Below the pieces are notes generated by a model that was given only the letters and a program-made list of their open reading frames with translations, had not been told where the DNA came from and did no database searches. Positions 9,296 through 16,849 of a stretch of DNA of 64,000 nt are shown here, piece after piece; position 1 is the first letter of the stretch, and every line of letters starts with the position of its first letter. Origin of the DNA: Brenneria nigrifluens DSM 30175 = ATCC 13028 (GTDB lineage Bacteria > Pseudomonadota > Gammaproteobacteria > Enterobacterales > Enterobacteriaceae); contig NZ_CP034036.1 in the NCBI RefSeq assembly GCF_005484965.1, positions 3,472,001 through 3,536,000 of the forward strand, given 5' to 3'. Both the position numbers and the translations under genes were made by a program.

Positions 9296-9398
9296 TTTTT
9301 TCATGAAAATAAAAAATCGCAACACAATGAAATTAAAGGAGTAAAAAATTAATAAATAAAACAAACCCATCGTTGAAAGTGAAAATAAACGTCAGACC

Positions 9399-9418
9399 TG
9401 CGCACATAATTTTGCACA
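9399..9418 (-). promoter_or_regulatory. candidate AtoC upstream activator site
   Basis: TGCGCACATAATTTTGCACA is an imperfect inverted repeat with TGCGCA/TGCACA-like half sites. It lies about 105-140 bp upstream of the sigma-54 promoter, the normal distance for an enhancer-type site. Its AT-rich centre resembles the E. coli AtoC palindrome as I remember it. Binding is inferred. Confidence 0.45.
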
Positions 9419-9451
9419 CCCAGGGGCTATTTTAGTGAGACAGATCACATG

Positions 9452-9483
9452 AAAAAAAGGTCATTCCATCATTGAATGACCTT
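9452..9483 (-). terminator. Rho-independent terminator after atoC
   Basis: A perfect 10-bp stem AAGGTCATTC/GAATGACCTT with a 7-nt loop is followed on the reverse strand by a run of eight T. It ends the atoS-atoC transcript before the atoDAEB promoter. Confidence 0.85.
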
Positions 9484-9517
9484 AATATTTAACCACAATT
9501 ATTTATCGCGTTATTTT

Positions 9518-10888
9518 CTACTCAATACCATATTCCTGTAATTTATAAATTAACGCCCGCCGACTGATACCCAATATTTTTGCCGTTTTCACCCGGTTAC
9601 CCTGATTATTATGTAACGCTTTTAAAATTAATTCCCGTTCGTAGGACTTCAGCCGTTCTTTCAGATTCTGTCCGTCTGCCTCAATAGCATCGACTGCTTC
9701 GTCCGGCGGGACGTCGTTTGTTATCTGTTGCACCTGTTCCGGTAAGTCGTCAGAGAAAATCATAAATCCGGTGCTCATAATCACTGCCCGCTCAATGGCA
9801 TTTTCCAGTTCACGGACATTTCCCGGCCAACCGTATTTTTCAAGCGCAACAATGGCGCTGATATCCAGTCCAATGATTTCCTTACCATTCTCCGCGCTGA
9901 ATTTATGTAGAAAATGCTGCGACAGCAACGCGATATCCTCCGGCCTTTCTCTGAGAGGAAGCGCGGATAAATGCATTACGTTTAAGCGATAAAACAGGTC
10001 GCGCCGAAACTCCCCGCTTTCAATCATTGCAGACAGATTTCGATTGGTTGCCGCCACAATACGGATATCGGTTTTAATCGTCTGACTGCCGCCCAGCCTT
10101 TCAAATTCCCGCTCCTGCAGAACACGCAACAGTTTGACCTGAAGGTTATGGGGCATCTCGCCAATCTCATCCAACAGCAGGGTTCCGCAGTGCGCACGCT
10201 CAAACAGCCCTTGCCTTTGCATTTGCGCGCCGGTAAACGCGCCTTTCTCATGGCCGAACAGTTCGCTTTCCAGCAGCGACTCGGGCAAAGCGCCGCAGTT
10301 TACCCTGATGAAAGGCCCATTGGCCCTGGCGCTATTGTAATGAATAAGCTCTTTGCCGGTCCCGCTCTCGCCGGTAATCAACACCGTGGCGTTACTTTGG
10401 GCGACTTTGGCGATATCGCGGCATAACTCCATCATTTTAGGGTTATTGGTCAGAATGCGATCCCAGGTATAGCTCTCCGACAACTCGCGATGCAGTAAAT
10501 TAATTTCCTGTTTCATATCCCGCAGCTGTAACGCCCGGCTCATTAACAGCTTTAATTCATCCAGTTCAAACGGCTTTATCACGTAATCAAACGCCCCCAG
10601 CCGCAATGCTTCCACCGCCGTTTCCACCGCGGCGTAAGCCGTCATCAGAATAATGGGGATATCCTGCTGGATGGCTCTCATATGTTTCAGCGCATCAATA
10701 CCGCTGATATTGGGCATGCGGATATCCATCAGCACAATGTCGGGCAGTTGTTCCTGGTAAAGCGTAATGGCCCGCTGTCCGTCCCCGGCACAGATAACCT
10801 GGTGGCCTTCATAGGAAAACACCGCCGTCAGCATGCGGCGGACACTCTCCTCATCATCCACAATAAGAATACGATAGGACTGGGTCAT
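9518..10888 (-). CDS. atoC: sigma-54-dependent response regulator AtoC, with a 4-residue deletion
   Basis: NtrC-class regulator of 456 aa. The receiver has phospho-acceptor Asp55 (IVLMDIRMP), then an AAA+ domain with Walker A GESGTGKE (173-180), sigma-54 contact loop GAFTGA (about 216-221) and Walker B TLLLDEIGEM, and a Fis-type HTH at the C-terminus (NRVKTAKILGISRRALIYKL). It should switch on atoDAEB with AtoS. Directly after Walker A the sequence reads GKELIHYNS, where family members read GKELIARAIHYNS. Four residues of the helix are missing with the frame intact, which may weaken ATP use. ATG overlaps the atoS stop by 4 bp. Confidence 0.93.
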   Translation of the reverse strand: MTQSYRILIVDDEESVRRMLTAVFSYEGHQVICAGDGQRAITLYQEQLPDIVLMDIRMPNISGIDALKHMRAIQQDIPIILMTAYAAVETAVEALRLGAFDYVIKPFELDELKLLMSRALQLRDMKQEINLLHRELSESYTWDRILTNNPKMMELCRDIAKVAQSNATVLITGESGTGKELIHYNSARANGPFIRVNCGALPESLLESELFGHEKGAFTGAQMQRQGLFERAHCGTLLLDEIGEMPHNLQVKLLRVLQEREFERLGGSQTIKTDIRIVAATNRNLSAMIESGEFRRDLFYRLNVMHLSALPLRERPEDIALLSQHFLHKFSAENGKEIIGLDISAIVALEKYGWPGNVRELENAIERAVIMSTGFMIFSDDLPEQVQQITNDVPPDEAVDAIEADGQNLKERLKSYERELILKALHNNQGNRVKTAKILGISRRALIYKLQEYGIE

Positions 10889-12777
10889 TGCAGACTCCTG
10901 TTACTACTTTGAATGGGGAGGATCAGCGTGACCGTGGTGCCATATTGCGGCTGGCTTTCAATGGTAATGTCGCCATTGTGGGCAGCGATAATACGCTGGG
11001 CAATCGCCAACCCCAGCCCGGTGCCAGCGGGTTTGGTGGTAAAAAATGGCGTGAATATTTTTTTCATCACGTCAGGGCTGATCCCGGTTCCACTATCGCG
11101 GATTTTTATCTGTAATTTGTCATCGCCACATTGCCGGGTGGATACCGTAATCTCGCCGCGCGCCGGGATCGCCTGAACGGCGTTAATCATTAAATTCAGT
11201 ATCACCTGCTTTAGCAATTCGGCGTCGGCTTCCATATCCGGCAATGTTTCATCCAGCGTAATAGTGAAATTGACCCGGTTGTCCATGCCGTGCGTATGCA
11301 CCAACACCAGCGTTTCGCGAATAAGCGGATTAATGGAAATACGTTGATAACAGTGGGGATGAGGACGGGCAAAATCGAGTAGTTGCTGTATGACATTATT
11401 AATCGAACGCACTTCCTTGAGAATAATATTGATATATTCAACCCGTTGAGCTTCTCTCTCCCCCTCTTTCAAATATTGTACAAAGCCACTGATTGCCGTT
11501 AGCGGATTACGCACCTCATGAGCTACCCCGGCCATCAGTTCGCCTAACGTTGCCAGCCGCTCCGCCCGTTCAATCTGCTTTTGCATCCGTTTTTGTGCGG
11601 TAAGATCGGTAAAAATCACCAGTGCGCCAATAATTTCTCCCTCAGCGTTCCTCAACTGGCTACTGCTGGCTTTGATATGCAATATTTTCTCTTTCGCCGG
11701 GTAATCCAGTTCGACCCCGACATGCCCCACGCCGTGCGTCAGCGTATCCAGCACCGGGCTTTTAAAGCCCTCTTTATCAAAAACCGATTTATAATGCTTC
11801 CCTATCAGTTCCTCATGCCGGTATCCCGAGATCTCCTGCGCTGCCGGATTACACATGGTTATTTTGCCGTAATTATCAATACTGATAACCCCGTCCGCCG
11901 CGCTCTCAATAATTAACTCATTCAGCGTCCGGGCTTCACGCAGATCGCGGGATAAGGTATTAATGCTGTCGGCAATGCGCCCCATTTCACCGCGCAGCGG
12001 CGGCAGCTGCGTTTTTAAACCAGTCGGCAGCTGACTTAAACCCGCGGCAATTAAATCTACGTCACGGGTAAGACGACGGGAAAAACTGATAATAAGAAAA
12101 AGGCTGATTATCAGACCGATACTAATAACCGTAATAATACTGACATCCATTGCCCATGCCTGTTTTTCAATATCATTAGAGAGTTCATTCGCCCAAATAT
12201 AACCAATGACCTCGCCATGCCGAATAATCGGCAGCATGGCATTCATAATGTGTCCCCTGACCTGAAAACCCGACTTAATTAATGGCTCCCCTGTCGACAT
12301 CACCTGCCGGCCCGGATGATCGGATGAAATGGCCGAACCAACGGTATTACCATATTTCGCCTGCGGAGCATAAGTGATAATAGCGTCTAACTGCCTGCTG
12401 TAATATCCGGCGCCAACATTCACAAATGCCTGGGTTATTTTATCGGTAACCGCCGACAACTGCCGATTAAGGGCACGAATACGCGCTTCCCGGGGCAACG
12501 TGGCGAACCGTTCTAATTTATCGCCCAACGCATCATCCAGGAGATGGGTAACAGCATAAAGCTTATGTTCTTTTTCCCGCAGCAACGCATCTTTTCCCTG
12601 CATCTCAACAATATAAGCCATGATTAAGGTAGGGAGAAAAACCATAAACACGGCCAGAAATATCATTTTGCTACGCATGGTATTAGGAAAAAAAGATCGC
12701 AAGCTGATGATAATCTTATGTGAAAAAATTAACTGGTTGGCGTTATTAAAAAAAGTAGTGATATCAGATAGTGTCAT
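10885..12777 (-). CDS. atoS: sensor histidine kinase AtoS
   Basis: Membrane sensor kinase of the acetoacetate/spermidine-responsive AtoS family. Taken from the ATG at 12777 it is 630 aa: TM1 about 36-56, periplasmic sensor with ATLPREARIRALN, TM2 about 212-232, HAMP, PAS (about 286-391), H-box His420 in AGVAHEVRNPLTAI, then N-box INAVQAI, G1 DSGTGIS, F-box FTPFFTTK and G2 GTGLGLA. The start is uncertain: a GTG at 12834 and an ATG encoding MRSKMIFL (close to the E. coli start) are alternatives, and none has a strong ribosome site. It phosphorylates AtoC, encoded 4 bp overlapping downstream. Confidence 0.9.
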   Translation of the reverse strand: MTLSDITTFFNNANQLIFSHKIIISLRSFFPNTMRSKMIFLAVFMVFLPTLIMAYIVEMQGKDALLREKEHKLYAVTHLLDDALGDKLERFATLPREARIRALNRQLSAVTDKITQAFVNVGAGYYSRQLDAIITYAPQAKYGNTVGSAISSDHPGRQVMSTGEPLIKSGFQVRGHIMNAMLPIIRHGEVIGYIWANELSNDIEKQAWAMDVSIITVISIGLIISLFLIISFSRRLTRDVDLIAAGLSQLPTGLKTQLPPLRGEMGRIADSINTLSRDLREARTLNELIIESAADGVISIDNYGKITMCNPAAQEISGYRHEELIGKHYKSVFDKEGFKSPVLDTLTHGVGHVGVELDYPAKEKILHIKASSSQLRNAEGEIIGALVIFTDLTAQKRMQKQIERAERLATLGELMAGVAHEVRNPLTAISGFVQYLKEGEREAQRVEYINIILKEVRSINNVIQQLLDFARPHPHCYQRISINPLIRETLVLVHTHGMDNRVNFTITLDETLPDMEADAELLKQVILNLMINAVQAIPARGEITVSTRQCGDDKLQIKIRDSGTGISPDVMKKIFTPFFTTKPAGTGLGLAIAQRIIAAHNGDITIESQPQYGTTVTLILPIQSSNRSLQ

Positions 12778-12906
12778 ACTGGTTATTCTTTTAAGTTTAT
12801 ATCTCCCGTGGCAATCGGGATTATAAAATTTCACACGGCCAACTAGTGTGAGACAGCTATCTTTTCGTAGAAACGAATGGTTTTACCGGCGAGAGCGGTT
12901 TTTTTT

Positions 12907-13081
12907 GTGACCTGGCATCCCTGGCGGTCACCCTTCCGGGCCATCGCTGCGCGACGTCAAAAACTTCTCCTGGAAGTTTTTTGTGACCTGCCATCCCTGG
13001 CGGTCACCCTTCCGGGCCATCGCTACGCGACGTCAAAAACTTCTCCTGGAAGTTTTTTGTAACCTGCCATCCCTAGCGGTC
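12907..13081. repeat. 76-bp tandem repeat, 2.3 copies
   Basis: Copies start at 12907, 12983 and 13059, exactly 76 bp apart. The third breaks off after the first 23 bp. Each unit holds two inverted repeats: GACCTGCCA-TCCC-TGGCGGTC and AACTTC-TCCT-GGAAGTT. Copies 1 and 2 differ at only a few positions. No ORF with a ribosome site is seen here. The intergenic stretch 12840-13093 otherwise holds nothing recognisable except the region upstream of atoS. Confidence 0.85.
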
Positions 13082-13093
13082 CTCCCAAATTTA

Positions 13094-13414
13094 TCAGAGA
13101 ATGGCGCTTAACCCTTTTCTCTCAATGACCTCAAGCATTCGCAATGCTGCGCCTGTCGGTGTGCTTACTCCGCGCTCCCATTTTTGCACGCTGTTGGCCG
13201 ACATATTGATGATGTTGGCAAGTTGGCTTTGGCTAATTTTTTCACGTTCACGGATCGCGCGCACTCGCGCAGCGTCCATGCCGGCGCGTGATTCCTTCTT
13301 GATACTCTCGGCCACCAGACGGTTGATAGCATCAAGATCGGCGTCGCTGGCAGTACCGGCGGCATGTTGCCTCAGGATCATGCGCTGTATATTTAACAAT
13401 CGTTTATCAACCAT
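13094..13414 (-). CDS. XRE-family antitoxin of a RelE/HigB-type pair
   Basis: Protein of 106 aa with a C-terminal helix-turn-helix (about 50-100: VRAIREREKISQSQLANIINMSANSVQKWERGVSTPTGAALRMLEVIERKG), the layout of HigA/NadS-type antitoxins paired with RelE-superfamily toxins. Its start codon lies inside the end of a short reverse-strand frame, 13407-13499, that looks like the C-terminus of such a toxin (ends ELVEVKNG, then TGA). This is the usual toxin-antitoxin overlap. The rest of the toxin gene is missing, so the antitoxin appears orphaned by the prophage insertion. It is separated from the phage genes by the early-operon terminator. Confidence 0.75.
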   Translation of the reverse strand: MVDKRLLNIQRMILRQHAAGTASDADLDAINRLVAESIKKESRAGMDAARVRAIREREKISQSQLANIINMSANSVQKWERGVSTPTGAALRMLEVIERKGLSAIL

Positions 13415-13499
13415 TTTTCACCTCAACAAGCTCTTTATTTTTAAGGTCTGTTTCATGATTAGAAGTGAGATAAATAATACAGAGTCTGCGAGATAATTG
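13407..13499 (-). pseudogene. 3' remnant of a RelE/HigB-type toxin gene
   Basis: Reading back from the antitoxin start, the reverse strand stays open for 30 codons and ends CIIYLTSNHETDLKNKELVEVKNG, stop, overlapping the antitoxin ATG. This tail (Leu-rich helix, then xELVEV) is typical of RelE-superfamily toxins encoded just upstream of XRE antitoxins. No toxin-like sequence continues to the right, where phage DNA begins. Assigned by pattern only. Confidence 0.4.
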
Positions 13500-13562
13500 T
13501 GGGACTAAGTGGGGTGAACTGGGAAGAAACAAGATGGTAATTGTAATTCTCTTACAGTATGT

Positions 13563-13613
13563 AAAAAAAACAGGCCGGACAAAAAATTAAGAAATTTGTC
13601 GTTCAGCCTGTTT
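13563..13613 (-). terminator. terminator of the prophage early operon
   Basis: On the reverse strand, AAACAGGC...GCCTGTTT encloses an inner GACAAA/TTTGTC stem and is followed by eight T. It lies just past the Mor stop codon and closes the leftward early transcript near the presumed left phage end. Confidence 0.85.
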
Positions 13614-13617
13614 GATT

Positions 13618-14010
13618 TTACTCCACCGGCGTCGGCTCATCATCAGGTTCACCATCAAACAGCTTGCCCTGCATCCTATCCAGTTCTTCCTTTCTGACAC
13701 GCTTGACGACGCTGTAAACCCATTGTAGCGAGACGCCAAATTTACGCGCCAGTTCGTGATGATTCCTGCCGTTGAACTCGTGAAATATTTCTAGGTCACG
13801 CTGGCTAACTTTCCATGCCATCCCCATCGGAAAGTAGACGTTCTGACCGCCCCAGACCTGCATCATACGGTTGGCTACCGCCTCGCCAATTTGGTCGGCT
13901 ATGTCGGTGTCGATCTCGACTACCTCTTTGATGGTACTGGCAGTATGCTGAGCCAGTTCGACCAGCAGTTCAGGGCCTTTACTGCGAAAGCTATTGGTAT
14001 CATTGCTCAT
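13618..14010 (-). CDS. mor: Mor/C family transcription activator
   Basis: Middle/late activator of 130 aa. The Mor domain covers most of the protein, with a dimerisation helix around residues 20-55 (DIADQIGEAVANRMMQVWGGQNVYFPMG) and a C-terminal HTH (HHELARKFGVSLQWVYSVVKRVRK). It is expected to open the middle or late phage promoters. The start at 14010 has AGGA 8 nt upstream and overlaps the gemA stop codon by 4 bp; a GTG 27 bp upstream is less likely. Last gene of the early operon. Confidence 0.9.
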   Translation of the reverse strand: MSNDTNSFRSKGPELLVELAQHTASTIKEVVEIDTDIADQIGEAVANRMMQVWGGQNVYFPMGMAWKVSQRDLEIFHEFNGRNHHELARKFGVSLQWVYSVVKRVRKEELDRMQGKLFDGEPDDEPTPVE

Positions 14011-14429
14011 GCTGTTTTCCTCGCTCGGCGTTGCCACTGTTTCAGCTTTTCAATGATGCTGCTGGCCTGTTCTGAACTCAGCCATTGCAGACTATCAACG
14101 CCGGTTTCACGCTTTATCCAACGCGCCAGCGCTGCTTCAGAACGGTCACGAATGATGCCAGCGTCGGCCATTTCAAGCCATAAAGAACGGACTTTCCTGG
14201 ACTGGGGAGCATCATCCAATGGGCGAGTACTATTAGCCTTTTTTGCAGACTTAATTTTAAACCCTCGTTTTTTCATCGCCTTCAGCACGTTATCTAACTG
14301 CGGGACTGTCATGTCCCGCGTTGAGGTTTTACCGGTTGTCGTAGTCAGCAACTGGCGATAAGTTTCATCGTCTAGTCGTAGATCGCGTTTTGCGATATGG
14401 ATAAGTTTGATCAACTGAGGTTTATTCAT
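14007..14429 (-). CDS. gemA: GemA (Mu gp16-like, DUF1018) regulatory protein
   Basis: Protein of 140 aa with the DUF1018/gp16 pattern: KLIHIAKRDLRLDDETYRQLLTTTTGKTSTRDMTVPQLDNVLKAMKKRGF at the N-terminus and the WIKRETGVDSLQWLSSEQASSIIEKLKQW block near the C-terminus. In Mu, GemA affects host gene expression and DNA supercoiling. The start at 14429 overlaps the upstream small gene by 8 bp; an ATG 18 bp further up is possible. Confidence 0.88.
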   Translation of the reverse strand: MNKPQLIKLIHIAKRDLRLDDETYRQLLTTTTGKTSTRDMTVPQLDNVLKAMKKRGFKIKSAKKANSTRPLDDAPQSRKVRSLWLEMADAGIIRDRSEAALARWIKRETGVDSLQWLSSEQASSIIEKLKQWQRRARKTA

Positions 14430-14616
14430 CTTCACTCTCGCTTTCATCCCGCTGGACTTCGCCGCATATCAGTACGGCATCCGGGCGGCGTTCATGGACG
14501 ATATCCATTACTAACTGGCACGACTCCCGGTTCAGATAAATGTCGTCTGAAACAGGCAACGCCTCGCAGAAACCGGAATCGCAGGCTGATACCAGCAATA
14601 CAAAACCGATAATCAT
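14422..14616 (-). CDS. small predicted lipoprotein, function unknown
   Basis: Small early gene of 64 aa. With the start at 14616 (GGGAG 6 nt upstream, ATGA overlap with the previous gene) it begins MIIGFVLLVSACDSG, a hydrophobic stretch with the lipobox LVSAC, then an acidic C-terminus (QRDESESEDE). A start at 14640 would add the basic MRQIWEW, which would make a better signal sequence. Family not recognised. A surface lipoprotein in the early region could serve in superinfection exclusion, but this is inference. Confidence 0.6.
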   Translation of the reverse strand: MIIGFVLLVSACDSGFCEALPVSDDIYLNRESCQLVMDIVHERRPDAVLICGEVQRDESESEDE

Positions 14617-14825
14617 GAGCCACTCCCATATTTGCCGCATAAATCTTCAGCTAACAGGTGAAAATCGCCAGTAGGAATAAAGACGTTGTATTTCTGTCCG
14701 CAACATGGACAGGACAGAATCAAATCGACCACCCAACCGCCATCAACCGCATTTTCGGTAATGTCTGACTGTTCCGGGTTCAGATATTCGATTTCTTTTT
14801 TGCACGCCATGCATTTCAGTCCCAT
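14613..14825 (-). CDS. small zinc-ribbon-like protein, function unknown
   Basis: A 70-aa protein with two cysteine pairs, CMAC near residue 5 and CPCC near residue 40 (LSCPCCGQKYNVFIP), spaced like a metal-binding ribbon. It sits between Gam and the small lipoprotein gene, directly after the Gam start region, in the leftward early operon. Similar small ribbon proteins are common in Mu-like early regions. No function can be assigned. Confidence 0.65.
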   Translation of the reverse strand: MGLKCMACKKEIEYLNPEQSDITENAVDGGWVVDLILSCPCCGQKYNVFIPTGDFHLLAEDLCGKYGSGS

Positions 14826-15347
14826 TTATTCCACCTCTTGTTCAAACGGAATAATGGCGAAATCCTCGATATCTTTTTTAATGGTGATGCCGGGAATATT
14901 TTTCACCGCCACTGGTTCATTCAGGATCGCGTCTTTATTAATTTCCTCCTTGACGCGAATAAAACGATCCAGCTTTAGGCGTTTTAATAATTCGATAACG
15001 GTTTCTGTCCCGCGAATTACGCAGGACGGGGGACGATTGCGCCACTGTACTTCGCCTGTCGTCAGGTTCGCCGTTTTCACTTTGCCGCCATTGGTAAGTT
15101 CGTTGCGGTTGGCTTCGCACCAGGTCTGGATGCCACCTTGTAACTCATCACGTTTGGCTTTCAGTTGTTCGATAACCGGGGAGTGGTACTCGGTTACTGT
15201 CGCGATCTGATCATTCATCTCGGTTTCAACGCGGGTTAATTCCCGTTGAATATCACCGAGCCGTTTAATGCCGGAAATAACTTCTTCTTTCGTCTGCGCA
15301 GCGTACGGGGCCGCCGCAGCTTTAAGCCGCTTTTTTGCCTTTGCCAT
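14826..15347 (-). CDS. gam: Gam, host-nuclease inhibitor / DNA-end protection protein
   Basis: Mu Gam-type protein of 173 aa, a Ku-like binder that shields linear phage DNA ends from exonucleases. It has a long N-terminal coiled-coil helix (ISGIKRLGDIQRELTRVETEMNDQIATVTEYHSPVIEQLKAKRDELQ) followed by the beta core with TANLTTGEVQWRNRPPS and a C-terminal helix. Length matches the family (about 170). Ribosome site CAGGT 9 nt upstream of the ATG at 15347. One base separates it from the next gene. Confidence 0.92.
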   Translation of the reverse strand: MAKAKKRLKAAAAPYAAQTKEEVISGIKRLGDIQRELTRVETEMNDQIATVTEYHSPVIEQLKAKRDELQGGIQTWCEANRNELTNGGKVKTANLTTGEVQWRNRPPSCVIRGTETVIELLKRLKLDRFIRVKEEINKDAILNEPVAVKNIPGITIKKDIEDFAIIPFEQEVE

Positions 15348-15416
15348 TTTTAATTACCTGCTGGTAGTCGTTTGATGAGTGGTTATTAGTATTTAGTTAT
15401 TTGGTATTATTCCCCT

Positions 15417-15692
15417 TTAATGTAATAGCGATTCAGACCAGATAATGCGGCAACCATATTGCTCAAATACGCCCTGACGAAAGAGTCCGGTGCTGCCACA
15501 GCCCACATGGATATAATTGGCTTGTCCTTTTTCAATTAATTTCTCGCAATGCCCGTTTCTGGCGATGCGGATAACCGGTTGCTTGCCGCATATCATTACG
15601 CTCTGAACAGTTGCATTGATTGCCTGCAATGAGGCCATCGCCAGATGTAGGTCGGCCAACTGCTGATTAATATTCGGGATAGCTTTCATCAT
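15417..15692 (-). CDS. hypothetical phage early protein
   Basis: A 91-aa protein with an N-terminal helical part (LADLHLAMASLQAINATVQSVMI) and a C-terminal part with two Cys (VGCGSTGLFRQGVFEQYGCRIIW). The start follows GGGAG and shares bases with the ATPase stop, so the two are coupled. A second ATG is three bases on. Its position between the transposition ATPase and Gam is common in Mu-like phages; the family is not recognised. Confidence 0.7.
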   Translation of the reverse strand: MMKAIPNINQQLADLHLAMASLQAINATVQSVMICGKQPVIRIARNGHCEKLIEKGQANYIHVGCGSTGLFRQGVFEQYGCRIIWSESLLH

Positions 15693-16840
15693 TAAACTCC
15701 CTTAACCACGTCCGCATTCACCACCGGCACACCTATTTCAGCGGCCAGATTCATGGCGGCAATCACCAGATTGGAGACGGCCAACGGGTACAGCAGGCTG
15801 ACGACATTCTTACGTCCGCCAACCTGATTGCTGAGACGGGCGCGGATAGCATCAATGGCGCTGCCATCCATCACGTCAGCCAGCTTCTTGCCGGTACGCT
15901 CCACTTTGAAAGTCAGAAACGCTTCCAGGCTGTTGTCCAGCGGCAGCAGTTCGACAACCTCACAGCGCTGGACAACTTCACGCACTTCCATATTGCGTTC
16001 CGAGAGTTTCACCGCCAGTTCCGGCTGGCCGATCAAGACGATGGAAAGCAGCTTCTTAAACCCGCTTTCTAACTCAAAGAATCTTTTTAAGTGCTTGAGC
16101 GTGGGGATCGGCAGGCTGTGAGCCTCTTCAATGATAAGAACGTGGTTATACCCGGCGTTGCTGCTCTCTTTCAGCACCCGATGCAATTGGCGGTAACGCG
16201 CCTCCTGCGAACGCTTGACGCCTTCCAACGGGGCGATGGTATTGATGATCGCCTCAGCGATGGATGCCGCTTTCAGGGTTTTGCCTTTAACATCGTTATC
16301 CTCCATCGCAATGATGTAGGGTTCGATAACGATAACCGGCGCATTCTCGCGGTTGATGCGGTCAATCAGGTCGCGGCGCAGCGTGGACTTACCCGCACCA
16401 GACTCGCCGATGACCGCCATAAACCCACCGTGCTTCGCGGTCTGGTACAGCGCCTCGCGCACATAGCGGATATCCGGCGTCGTGAACACGTCTTCACTGC
16501 CTTGCATCGCATCGTCGGCGAACGGATCGCGGAACAGCCCGAATGCCTTTTTTGTTGCGGGAAATAACACCTGCTTTTTAAGTAACATATTCTCCTCCGT
16601 ATTGAGGTCTGTGGTTTCCGCTGTAAGGGAGTCCTGTACAGCGTCAAAACTACGTTGTGTTTCAATGCCATGAGCCGACAGCAAGGCCGTCAGACGCTGG
16701 CGAACTTCCCCGGCGTTGGTGCGTGGCCACTGGTCATGATTAACAATCTGTGCCAGCGTGGCCTCTGACACGGAAATGTTTCTGGCGACCACCGCCTGCG
16801 ACAGTCGCGCTTGCTTTAACTGTTGTTTCAGTATCAGCAT
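15692..16840 (-). CDS. transposition ATPase, MuB/ExeA-like AAA protein
   Basis: AAA ATPase of 382 aa that should choose target DNA and stimulate the transposase. An N-terminal HTH (residues 1-50: ARLSQAVVARNISVSEATLAQIVN) precedes the ATPase core with Walker A GESGAGKST (145-153) and Walker B HVLIIEEAH, then arginine-rich helices. The core is the ExeA/AAA_22 type found in BcepMu-like phages rather than classic MuB. Ribosome site AGGGGGT upstream. Lies 9 bp after the transposase gene. Confidence 0.9.
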   Translation of the reverse strand: MLILKQQLKQARLSQAVVARNISVSEATLAQIVNHDQWPRTNAGEVRQRLTALLSAHGIETQRSFDAVQDSLTAETTDLNTEENMLLKKQVLFPATKKAFGLFRDPFADDAMQGSEDVFTTPDIRYVREALYQTAKHGGFMAVIGESGAGKSTLRRDLIDRINRENAPVIVIEPYIIAMEDNDVKGKTLKAASIAEAIINTIAPLEGVKRSQEARYRQLHRVLKESSNAGYNHVLIIEEAHSLPIPTLKHLKRFFELESGFKKLLSIVLIGQPELAVKLSERNMEVREVVQRCEVVELLPLDNSLEAFLTFKVERTGKKLADVMDGSAIDAIRARLSNQVGGRKNVVSLLYPLAVSNLVIAAMNLAAEIGVPVVNADVVKGV

Positions 16841-16849
16841 GTTTACCCC

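Noticed and set aside
12907..13081. Repeat array as CRISPR
   Set aside because: The units are directly tandem with no variable spacers and only 2.3 copies.
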